A DNA stretch of 64,000 bases from Desmodesmus armatus (Eukaryota; Chlorophyta; Chlorophyceae; Sphaeropleales; Scenedesmaceae). Below, piece after piece: positions 54,580-64,000 of the stretch. A program made the translations under genes and the position numbers. Numbering within the stretch: the first letter of the stretch is position 1; the number at the start of each line of letters is the position of its first letter. Under the pieces are notes generated by a model, which was given only the letters and a program-made list of their open reading frames with translations, was not told where the DNA came from and did not search any database. Location: assembly GCA_007449985.2 (NCBI GenBank), contig VIIQ02000562.1, positions 62,001 through 126,000 on the forward strand, written 5' to 3'.

Positions 54580-55345
54580 CTAGCTCTTTGCCTTGCCAGC
54601 TGTCGCTTTGGCCTTCTTTGCCTTCTGCTTGTGGTCTGCTGGTGCCAGGACAGGCGCCTTCACCACCGCTAGGGTGCCGCCTGTTTGCTGTGCTTTGCCG
54701 GCTGTGTTGGATTCATTGTTGGCATTGATCATCTTGGTCAATTCCTGCACAGCAGTTGCGAGGGCAGTCAACATGCATGTCAACCCCTCAGTGGTTGCCT
54801 TGCTTCCCTGTGTAGACTGGGACATGCACCTTTCCCTCCCCCTCCTCCCAGAGCTCTGCTGTGGACCAGCCCTGGCCAAGCCCACTGCTCATGCACCCCG
54901 CCACCCAAGTGTGAAGCATCAGCAGCTTCAATGCATCTAGCATTGGCAGGCTGTGCTGCATAGATCTAGGCGGGCTGTGCTGTGTGATCAACCAATCCAG
55001 CGCTGCACTGTACACAGCTGTGCTGCCTATGCTTGCGCTGTGCTGCAGCTGTACTGAGCTGGGCTGCACACCTTCTCATCATTGTACTTCTGCACCAGCT
55101 TGGCCTTCTTGGGCTTGATGTCAAACCGGCCTGCATGCAGCGAGACAGCAGTGGGGGTTCAGTACGAAAACACTTGCGCATCTAGCAGACGGCATCTCTC
55201 ACTTGAGAGGACTGGGTGTTGGGAAACCAGCAGGGGGTCCTGCAGGTCGTTCCTGCGCACCTTTCTTCATTGTCGGCTGCTTGCCATGCCTGTTGCCTGT
55301 GGCCTTCTGAATCTTCTTGGCAACCTTTAAAGGTTTTTGAGGCAT
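54580..55345 (-). CDS. Small basic UPF0390/DUF2462 family protein
   Basis: Three exons on the minus strand (55345-55261, 55130-55072, 54744-54580) join in phase to 102 residues. The protein is Lys-rich: MPQKPLKVAKKIQKATGNRH, then GRFDIKPKKAKLVQKYNDEK, then ELTKMINANNESNTAGKA, ending in a KQKAKKAKATAGKAKS tail. The pattern of a basic N-terminus, (I/P)-P-K-K in the middle and L.K.IN..NE is that of the DUF2462/UPF0390 family (human C19orf53/Leydig cell tumour 10 kDa homologue), small nucleolar-type proteins of unknown function. Confidence 0.72.
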
Positions 55346-55765
55346 GTTTAAGTGCTGAATGAAACTCTTGCGCGCTCAGCACTGCTGCAGCAGCCTCAAC
55401 AACAGTAGGCTGGGTGTGCTGCTGCTGCTGCTGCTGACTGTCGGAGACAGATGGGCGCTGGGAGAAGTGAGAGCGTTGAGGTGACTCGGATCCTGCTTTC
55501 GAGTCTATAAAGGGCGAACCGCGGTCTAACAACAACAGCCTAGCGACTCTGCTGCAGATGATGTCTTTTCCATAAATGTGTTGCAGGCAAATGGGCTGTC
55601 TGCGGGAGGGTGAAAATCAATGTCACTCGTTGTCATGCAGACTCGGCCAGTCGATAAGGTACCGTGACAATGTGCCATCCAAGGTCATGGGGGTTTGTCC
55701 ATGAAAACCAGTCCATGGATGGGATCCTAGGCATCCACAACAAAGCCAGTGACACCACCAAGCCA
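55346..55765. promoter_or_regulatory. Intergenic region upstream of DUF2462 gene
   Basis: This 420-bp stretch is the promoter of the DUF2462 gene (minus) and the 3' UTR of the aspartic protease (minus). It includes a (CTG)5 run near 55420. No clear core promoter or TTACA signal was found. Confidence 0.4.
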
Positions 55766-56817
55766 TCAGCGCAAGTCATGCAACAGGACAGCTGCCACAA
55801 GGGCCACCTGCAGGCACCGATAACTAACAGCTGGCTTCCAGCCGCTGCTTTTGCTGGCAAGGCCCTGGTCAAATGCAGCCTGTGCTGCTGCTTGTGCAGC
55901 AGCAGTCAGTTCACCCAGCCCAACACGAGGCACAGCACTGGCTGCTGCCTGCTTCAACCCTCTATTTGCAACGCCACCGTTTGATTGGCCAGCCACAGGG
56001 CCTGGCTCCCCATAATCAAATACAGTGTACAGGTTGTGCATGAAGCTGCTACCCAGCACCCAGGCTCCAGGTCCCAGTGCACCCAGAGCTGAGATTTGGG
56101 AGTAACACTGCCGGTTGGTGGCGTCCTGCAGCCAGCAGACACGCAAAAACATCAGGCCAGCACGACACACCGCTGCGTACAGGAAGTGACGAGCTACTCT
56201 TTCACTCACTCACCAGCCAGCTTTCATATAACCAACCAGCTTGCATGCAGTGTGTCAATGCAGCACAGGCACCACCAGTTTAGTTAATCCATTGTCTTCC
56301 ACCACTTTCCTCTTTGCTATCACATTCCTCTTTGCTATCATATTTTCCAGCTGTGTGACCAAGGGTAGGTTTTTCAGCTGACTCGAGGCATGTCACAGCA
56401 GCTGCCGCTCATTAGCAAGGTCTTGAAGACCTGCAGCTGCATCCCCCCCCCCCTCCTACCTGGTAAGCATAGTCCCCCACAGGCACACTGAAGGCCTTGC
56501 CCCCAATGCTGAAGGTGATGTTGGGCATGGTTGCAATAGCTTTGCAATCCAGGGTCACGTTGAAGGCGTAAGGCAGCTGCTGGCAGTAGCCCAGGGACTG
56601 CACACGCAGCACAGCAGCAGTGGGCAGTGCAGGAGTGTTGAGCAATGCAAGGAGGGGTAAGTGGCCTTCAGCACCATGAGGCACAGCCCACATAATGCAT
56701 TATGCAGCAGCTGTCATGAGCAGACCATTTGTTTGTTCTGGCACTCCTTGCTAGTTGTGATCAAGTCCGACTTGGTGATGCACCACATGTGTGACAAGAA
56801 GAAGAGAGTAACAACAT

Positions 56818-56855
<38 letters not shown>

Positions 56856-58513
56856 GAGTGAGAGTGAGAGAGAGAGAGACAGGCAGCGCACAATGCCTTG
56901 AGCCTTACCCTCTGCTGAGCTGCAGCCAGTTCCTGCGTCGGCGAGTTGGGTTCCTGCTGCTGTGCCATGAACAGCTCCAGCTGCACAGCACCACACAGGA
57001 TGGACTCTAGGGACTCCGCTGCATTGGGGCCAAACATGCTGCTGCACACCTGCAGGCACAAGCACAGTACACACGGCGGCAGCAAGCATTGAGCATGCAC
57101 TGAGCAGAGTGTGCCTGCAGGCATTCTCCACGTAAGGCGACGTCGCCATCTCTGACAATCCCTGCTGCACTGGCAGCTGAGGCGACACCACATCAATCCT
57201 GCAGCAGGCCCCAGCAGCAGCAACACAGAACTGTCTGTACTACAGTGTTAGTAACACTACAGGATACCCCCCCCAACTGGGGGAGGCACTATCATGTCCA
57301 TTGGCTTTTTTAACCAAAAGGATACGTCCTGGCTACTTCCATGACACCAAAGACCCTTTCCATTGTGACAGGATGCCTCTCTGCATTGAATGCCAAAATG
57401 GGCAAGTCCGCAGTCATCACAATCAATGGCTGACTTGCACAAGCGCACCAAATATCCAAGGCGCCGTGGCATGATGCCACGAGTGCCATGCTGATTCTGC
57501 AGTGGATGCCACAGGTGGCAAGTCAGCAGTCAACACACTGTGGGCTCACCAGGTGAGGTCTCCTGCTACTCGCTGCTTGTTGTAGCCACCTAGCGCCATC
57601 TCACCCCCAACCCCTGGCCTACTGCTGTCACGGACCAAGTACAACCCAAATTGAGGCTGTGCAACGGCACCTTGCTGGTGCATGGACAGCACTGGGGGTT
57701 CAACCCCACCAGCTGCAAGCTTCGAGAGGCCCATACCCTGCAAGGTGTGTTTGGCAGGGCAGCTCTGTTGAGGTGCGGTCAGGACCACCAGAGGCTAAAA
57801 AGAGAAATTGAGGCAGTGCTGCCACTGCTATTAACTAATTTGACACGAAACAACGTGGATGCACAAGGTTCACTGAGGCGTGCCGGGCATGCTGCCATTG
57901 ACACTGGTCACACCCAAGTTGTATGATTGAACACAATCCCATTGGCAAGAGTCACATACAGACAGACGAGTGATAGAGAGTGGTGCTTTTCACTCACCAT
58001 GATGCCATCCCAGGGCTGCTGGTCACTGCTGGAGCTGTTGTCCACACTCATCTCAACTGCCGCACCCAGCGTCTGTGTGAAAGCTGCCCCTGGCGTGAAG
58101 GTGTTGCTGCCGCTGCCGCTGCCGCTGCCTGGTGCTGGCAGGCTGACTACATCCTGCACGAGTATGCTGTCAACCTGACCTGCACCATAAGTGATAGGGA
58201 CCTTGGTTCCCAGCACCTTGCTGGTACTGGACTGTTGAGGGTTGTACTGAGCCCTCTGGGTGCAAGCCAGGCTGGTGCATTGGCTCGAGGGGATCCAGAG
58301 GTTTGCGCTGCCTGTGTCTACCACTAGCCTGAATGGCTGTGCAGGGGTGCCCACACCCAGGGTGGCAACGAATTCATAGTCTACTGTCTGCCATGTCAGA
58401 GGAAGCAAGAGGGGACCCTGAGCGCTCACGTTATTAGTGAACAGAACTATAAAAACTACAAAAACAGTTGACGGAGCAAAAGAGGAGGGGCTGTCATCCC
58501 TTTGTTGGATCAT
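55766..58513 (-). CDS. Pepsin-like aspartic protease (A1) lacking a recognisable second catalytic motif
   Basis: Six exons on the minus strand (58513-57998, 57737-57550, 57198-57132, 57049-56909, 56597-56460, 56125-55766) join in phase to 469 residues. A signal peptide is at the start (hydrophobic VFVVFIVLF, then NNVSAQG). The first lobe is canonical: FVATLGVGTPAQPFRLV, catalytic VVDTGSANLWIPSSQC, and ITYGAGQV. GMGLSKLA, GGEMALGGYN and GDLTW follow as in A1 proteases. In the second lobe MPNITFSIGGKAFSVPVGDY and AWVLGSSFMHNLYTVFDYG are present, but the expected DTG/DSG is not: the aligned exon starts VCSSMFGPNAAESLES. The C-terminal tail is Ala-rich and ends in a short hydrophobic stretch (YRCLQVALVAAVLL). 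Likely secretory or vacuolar; activity is uncertain. Confidence 0.8.
56818..56880. repeat. (GA)n microsatellite in protease intron
   Basis: A run of GA dinucleotides with a few GTGA interruptions over about 60 bp, within the intron 56598-56908. Confidence 0.9.
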
Positions 58514-59131
58514 GACTTGCAGATCCAACCTTTCCTGGGATGTTGCAGGTGCTACATGTTGGTTTTGGTGCTGCTCAATTACTGTTGCTTGAGTTTCACA
58601 GATTGATATACCGTTTCACAGTTATGTGGGTACAACTGCTAGGGTCTAGTGTTAACTGCTAGGGTCTAGACTTCCCAACGTATTTGCACCAGCTTGTGGT
58701 TCTGGAGTGTTGACATACTTGAATTGGTTGATACACAGTGGGTGATGGGTGTGTCATGACCCACACGACCTGGTGGCCACACAAACACATGCTGCAAGAG
58801 TTAACTTGACAGTGAGTCGCTGTCAGCGACTGCCTGCTACAGGCTTCACCAGTGTGCCCTGCAAAAACCCCTTTTGGCCCCCCCCCCCTGGACGTCACCA
58901 GGCACAACAAAGCGCCAGACACCACATGGACACTTAGCCCCTGCCAGCTGCAGGAGCTAACCACGCAAGCCCACAGCACTGGCAAACCCAGGAGCTCTTG
59001 CAACCAACTTGACAAATAGCAGCAACCTGCCTGCCAAAGACCTCCCGTTGCACCACAGCATACGGGGCCCTCAATCACAGTAGATACAGAGTATGAAATC
59101 CCAGCGATAGCCGCCCCACTGCTGCCACTGC
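58514..59131. other. Intergenic region between protease and GBP genes
   Basis: This 618-bp stretch contains the promoter of the protease (minus) and the 3' UTR of the GBP gene (minus). A short direct repeat GTTAACTGCTAGGGTCTAG-like unit occurs twice near 58636-58670. A C9 run lies near 58880. No TTACA signal was found. Confidence 0.4.
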
Positions 59132-62100
59132 TTAGTACCTCGTAGGGTTTGCCGTGGGGTTCATGCAGGGTAAGCTGATGCAGCTGCCCCCCGATGATGA
59201 GTGCCTGCGCTGGTCTGCAAGCTCCAGTCTCAGCTGCTGCTCAGCTGTGGCCAGGTCCTTCACCTGGATCTCAACCTGCAGGGCAAGCACATGGCAGCAT
59301 CAGGTGACATGATGTCACAGCACTGTGCGGCTGCATGCCTGAGCTGCTGGTGAACCTGCCACCAACTGTATGCTGGCGCTTTTTTACCCTCGATACCTTT
59401 CAGGACACCATAGCCATACATGCAGCGTCCTATAGGTAGCTACAGGGGTTGACGCAGACCTGCATAGCTCATTGTCTGGCAGCAAGCACGTGCTGGTGGT
59501 CCTCAATAGCGACGTGCACAAGCCTAGGCATACCTTGTTGGCTCTGCTTTCTGCTGCCTTGAGTTTCAACTCAGCCTCCCGAGCAGCGCTGCGTGCTTCA
59601 CTGATCTGCAACAAGGCAAAAGCACACCCATGGCACACAGGTGTTTTGCGAGTGCTCTGGAGAGGTACCAGCAGCACCTACGGTGCTGTCTGTCTGCAAG
59701 CAGGGCCCTTTCAAAGGGCCAGCAAGTTGCTTGCCGCTGCTGAGCTTGTCCAGGTGGTGATTCGCCTGTATTGGCACAGCTGCCCAGCTGCACATGGCAA
59801 AGCCATCTGGCGTTCAGCAACTGCGTGAATGCAGCGATGCCCCCTCCCCCGTTCCTAGCCCCCCCACCTTTTTGTCAGCCTCTGCCTCACAGCGCTGCAC
59901 AAAGTCCGCCACCATCTGCCCGTACTGCTGCTGCAGGCAGGCCGTGAGGCCTGGCCACTTGGTGGGCCCACTGGTCTGAGCGGCGTACTCAGACACAGTG
60001 CGTGCCACCTCCCCCTGCACATCAACCCACCGGCTGTGCAGCCTGGCCGCCTGCACAGCACAAGCAGAACATGCAGCAACTTCAGTATAGTTAAAGCAGT
60101 CAACTTGGCAGATATGAGCGGCTTCCCCACCTGAGCATACTGGGCAGTCAGACAACCAAATGAAACGGCCTCAGCCTGTGCTTGACGGTTCACAGTCAGC
60201 ACCCATGTAGGTGTGTTAACACCACAATAAGCACTTTGCAGACTTCCTAATTGCAGCACTAGCCTGGTCCCTGTCGACTGGAAGCAGGCTTGAGCAACCA
60301 ATCATGTGCACATGGCCCTGTCTCACCGTGCTGATCTGCTGCGCTGCCTTCAGCAGCTGCTGGTCCACCTTGGCTGCTGCCCGTGCCAGCACTGCTTCCC
60401 GCACGAGCTCAAACCGCTGCTGCAGCGCGTCCCGCAGTGCTGCCTTGGCTGCGCCACGGATGCGTGGCTCAGAGACTGCTATGGCCTTGAAGGTCGCCTT
60501 GGCCTTGTCCACACAACGCTGCAGGACACGCACACCCGCCAGCACTGAGGCTGAGCATCTCATGTGTGAGGGAGTATTACGTTGCTGCACGCTGACACAA
60601 AGAGCCACAATCACGGCGACTGCTCTTATTTGGATTGGATGCTGCAATGTATATGTATAGGGCGAGGAACATGGCTTACGCGATTTACGAGTTGAAGCAG
60701 ACGGGGTTGGCCCAGAATGACTGCCACCCAACCTACTGCTGGTTTGCAAATCAGCTGCCCGCTGCCCGCCTCACCAGGTGCTCCTGCAACAGTGCGTCTG
60801 CGTCTGCCGGCGTGCCCTCCTGGTCAAACTCCCGCACATACACCTCCTCAGCTGCTGCTGCTGCCCGCCTGCACTCAGCCTCAGCAACACCCTGCAGCAC
60901 ACACACAGAGGCATATGAACATGTCACGCGGTGGGCGCTGATGGGCAGCAGGCAGGCGCTGGCTGGCACGTCCATCAGCACTGCTGCTCATTCCATCGAT
61001 ACCCCAGATCTCGCGCAGCTGCCATCCTGTCCGCATGGCTGATTTGCTGTGCATAGCAAGGCTGATGAGTTGGGAATAGATGCGCATTTCCTCCTTGAAA
61101 TTTACCCCAGCCCAGCACAAGGCAATGTAACTGCTGCATACCTGCCATGCTGTGGCGATGGTGGGCACTGCCCCATCGTTGATGGCTGCCACATATGCCT
61201 CTGCCAGCCCTGCCAGCATCGCTCCTGTGACAGGCGCGACACCCACACGCTTGGGCTGCGCCCGTGACAGCAGCTGGTTCAGCAGCTTCGCCACACCCTG
61301 CAATGGGGGCACACGGAAGGGATGTTGAATTAAGAGTACCTTAGCAAGCAGACAGCTGAAGCATATCGGTTGACTCTGGCGCACACAGCAAGAGCAAGCC
61401 GCACTCGCAACCGAAGGCAGCCCAACCCAGCAGACAGGCACATCCGATAATGTCCCACCGAAAACAGCATACAAACTCCTTCGTGCTGCCCCGCCCTTTG
61501 CCTTTACCCTCTGCGTCACCTTTGCCTGCCCCGGCCTCTGCCCTGGTGCCAGAGCTCCCTGGTGCATGAGCATTCAGATGGAGGGCATTGCTCAGCAGCG
61601 GATTCATGAACCCGTGTCTGCCCCTCCCCCTGAGCGCCAGGCACACCTGACTGAACTCAGGCCGCAGCTGGCTGCTGTCGAGTGTGTCCAGGTGGTTGAG
61701 CGCCCGCTCGTCATGCATGGGCCGCACCAGCGTGTAGCAGTCGCGGTCGGGAAACAGCGACTTGATGCTGTCACGGATCTGCACGGCAACAGACAGTGCG
61801 GCAGCCGATGAGGACGATGCAATGAGGCGTGCAAGCGAGCAGCATCACTTGCCTCCATCAAAGCTTGGTCCGACGCTGAGGAGCAGCTGAGACTGCCAGG
61901 CCTGTCCAACAAATTCTGACATGAGCCCCGCTTGAGTGCAAACTGTATTCATCTGGGCTGTTCGGTGAAGCAGTGCCTCCCAGGGGAGATGTGCTGATGC
62001 GCACCTGGTTCTTGGCCTCCACTGCGGGGCCTGCCCCTGGTGTTGGTGACAGTGCTGTCTCCAGGTACTGACGCGGCGACACCTGCAGCCAGCGGCAACA

Positions 62101-63820
62101 ACGATACAGAACCCTGGATCTTGCTCATCCTCTGTGTCTCCTTGCGTCTCAAACAAACTCCTGCAACTGCACGTGCCCAACAACAACAGCATTCCATGGG
62201 TTTGGATGTTATACAGGCACCTGCTGCCTGCAGCACTGTGCCTGTGGTGGCTGAGTTGCCATCTGCAGGCTGCTCAGGGGTGGGCCGAAGCTGTCTGCTG
62301 CGCATCCCTGTTGCATCCAATTTTCATCACCCCCCCTCCCTACGAAGCACCACTCACCTTGTGTCCGTCCTCCTCCAGGTCGAGGTAGAAGTCCCTCAGC
62401 AGCCACAGGAAGGAGGGGGTGAAGGAGCGCAGCTCATACGCATCCTCTGCAAGCAGCACAGGCACACACAACGCATAATGCGCCTGCTTGAGCATACCCA
62501 GGCCTATCCTGTGACGAGGTGTGCAAGGTGATTGCGATGCAGCATGCTCACTCACAGGCGCCCTCATGAAACTGGGCACAGGCTCTTAGCTGTGCAAGCC
62601 AGTTGAACCGATGCCGTCTTACTGTGCCTGCGCACTCCAGCACAGGACAGCTTGCTGTGGTTTGAAGCAGCAAAGCTCACAGCTGCTGAGGTCGACCTCT
62701 AAGTTGCACGCATGGGCGCATGTGCATCCGTCGGACCTGGCGCCCTCGCTGCTGCAAGCTCTGGGGGGTGCAGCAGCACACCCAAGTGGTGTGACGGCTC
62801 AAACAGCCAGAGCCCCTTGTCCCGCTGCCGCTGGCAGTCCTACCTGCAGCTGGCCCTGTGGCGCGCACGCGCACGTGCTTGGTGATCTGTGTGACCAAGC
62901 TGAGCCTGTCCAGGGCTGCCTCATCGATGGGCCCCATCTGGTTGAACACAAACATGCTGGACAGCAGTACAGCCAGGGACAGCAGCTGCACAGCGTCTTG
63001 GGCGCGCTGCACACAGTACACAGCGAACAACAAGCAGCAAGGCTGGATCATCATCTAGACATGGCCAAAGGGTTCATTGTAGTACTAGGCTGCTTGTAAG
63101 GCTGCTGCGCAGGAGAAGGAGCTGTACAACATGACATTCGTGGTTGCATTGCCGAGCCCTGTCGCAGCAGTGCATGCATCAGTGCGCCTCACCACTTGGG
63201 TTTGGAGTGCATCAGCTACTGTGCAACTGCAGCATTGTGGTGAGGGCGGTGACCCCTACCCCTTGCTGCATACCTACCTGGTCGTAAGCATCAATGCCCT
63301 CAGAGTCTAGCAGCACCTGCAGCAGGCAGCCCATCAGGGGGGTTATGCTGAGCAGCAGTGTATGCAGCCTGCTGCTGGAGATTGCTTCACTGCTTGTACA
63401 TGCACGGTGCATGTTGAGAAGGACTCTCTGTACAATGTTGCTCCTGTATAACTTTGCATGGCAACATGCCCGGCCATGCTGAAGCTGCTGCACACATCCA
63501 CTTACTAGGTGGTAGGGGTTGCCATCTGGGCCCACCCGCTGGAAGGGCTGTGACCAGATCCAGAGTCCCTTGGTGCAGGGTCTGTGGCTGTGTGCAAGCT
63601 TGAAGCCTGTACTTTGGCCCAGCAGCTGATTGAGTATGTAGCTCTTCCCTGTCCTGGCCCGCCCAGTTACTGCTATCACCCCCACAGGGGTCTTGATGGA
63701 GCGCAGGCAGGCCAGTGCCTCTTGCCCGCACTCAACAAGCCCTGTGTCGCTGTCGTACGCGATGAGCTGCAGTGGGGCTGGTGCACCATCCGGGAACACT
63801 GCATGCTCGTAGGAGCCCAT
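59132..63820 (-). CDS. Guanylate-binding protein (GBP) family large GTPase
   Basis: Twelve exons on the minus strand, all joining in phase: 63820-63506, 63316-63278, 63006-62844, 62446-62358, 62082-62005, 61778-61647, 61297-61142, 60891-60775, 60518-60327, 60050-59868, 59605-59534, 59275-59132; 559 residues. The N-terminal G domain has the P-loop GRARTGKSYILNQLLG, the GLWIWSQP switch segment, LLDSEGIDAYDQ with the GBP DxEG motif, SLAVLLSSMFVFNQMG, and the LRD motif (WLLRDFYLDL) that replaces NKxD. The rest is helical: middle domain (GVAKLLNQLLSRAQPKRVG) and a long coiled-coil tail (AAREAELKLKAAESRANK). Sequence is closest to plant GBPs. GBPs bind GTP and dimerise; animal ones act in defence, plant ones in nuclear condensates. 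The role in algae is not established. Confidence 0.9.
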
Positions 63821-64000
63821 GCTTCCTGGCCTCCTGGGTGCTGGCAAGCACAGCAGCAACTGCTACCTTCTGCTGGCACCACTGCAGCTGCTGCTGTTCT
63901 GCCAACCACCAAATAGCAGCAAGAGGAAGCGCTGCAGGGGGCTTGCCGTAGGTATTTGATGTGATGAATTCACGGAAATGCAAAGAGAAGCTGTCAAGTC

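Noticed and set aside
57257..57472. Minus-strand frame in the protease intron as the missing catalytic exon
   Set aside because: It has SAIDCDDCG but no D-T/S-G-T/S motif, no splice sites in phase, and an unrelated composition.

Overview
The window is nuclear DNA of a green alga, most likely a chlorophycean of the Volvocales type; Haematococcus is my guess, not a proof. The evidence is short exons with GTGAGT/GTGGGT donors and TGCAG acceptors, phases that join exactly across many introns, (CAG/CTG)n runs giving long Ala, Gln and Ser tracts, TGTAA polyadenylation signals, and plant-type proteins (ELIP, XBAT-type E3 ligase, GRAM-VASt protein, plant-type heme oxygenase, plant-type guanylate-binding protein). 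There is no bacterial operon structure and no rRNA.

Layout. 1.6-9.6 kb (+): GRAM/VASt membrane-anchored lipid-transfer-type protein, 5' end unresolved, with a 3.6 kb CACTA-ended transposon sitting on one of its splice donors. 10.0-11.9 kb (+): CID7-like PAM2-CUE-DUF1771-Smr protein. 12.2-14.9 kb (+): early light-inducible protein (ELIP). 17.1-21.9 kb (-): large protein with a C-terminal MYND finger. 23.2-28.5 kb (-): TFIIIB subunit BDP1. 29.1-31.0 kb (+): plastid-type USP-like protein. 32.0-34.1 kb (-): heme oxygenase-like protein. 34.4-36.7 kb (+): mitochondrial ribosomal protein S1. 38.2-41.7 kb (-): ankyrin-RING E3 ligase. 42.0-46.0 kb (+): MJ0936/YfcE-type metallophosphoesterase with a 2.6 kb first intron. 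46.6-48.1 kb (+): secreted Cys-rich protein. 50.9-53.1 kb (+): armadillo-repeat protein. 54.6-55.3 kb (-): small UPF0390/DUF2462 protein. 55.8-58.5 kb (-): pepsin-like aspartic protease. 59.1-63.8 kb (-): guanylate-binding-protein GTPase.

The genes do not form one pathway. Several are head-to-head pairs with short shared promoters (BDP1/USP, heme oxygenase-like/S1, E3 ligase/phosphoesterase). Themes worth noting are a transposon landing precisely on a 5' splice site, local tandem duplications that copy splice sites in three genes, a near-perfect 90-nt intronic hairpin, two enzyme-family members whose key catalytic residue appears lost, and five coding exons that each lack one base, mostly in a G/C run, probably consensus errors of the assembly.

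Exon coordinates were derived by hand from reading-frame continuity and splice consensus. Protein lengths assume those models. No database search was run.
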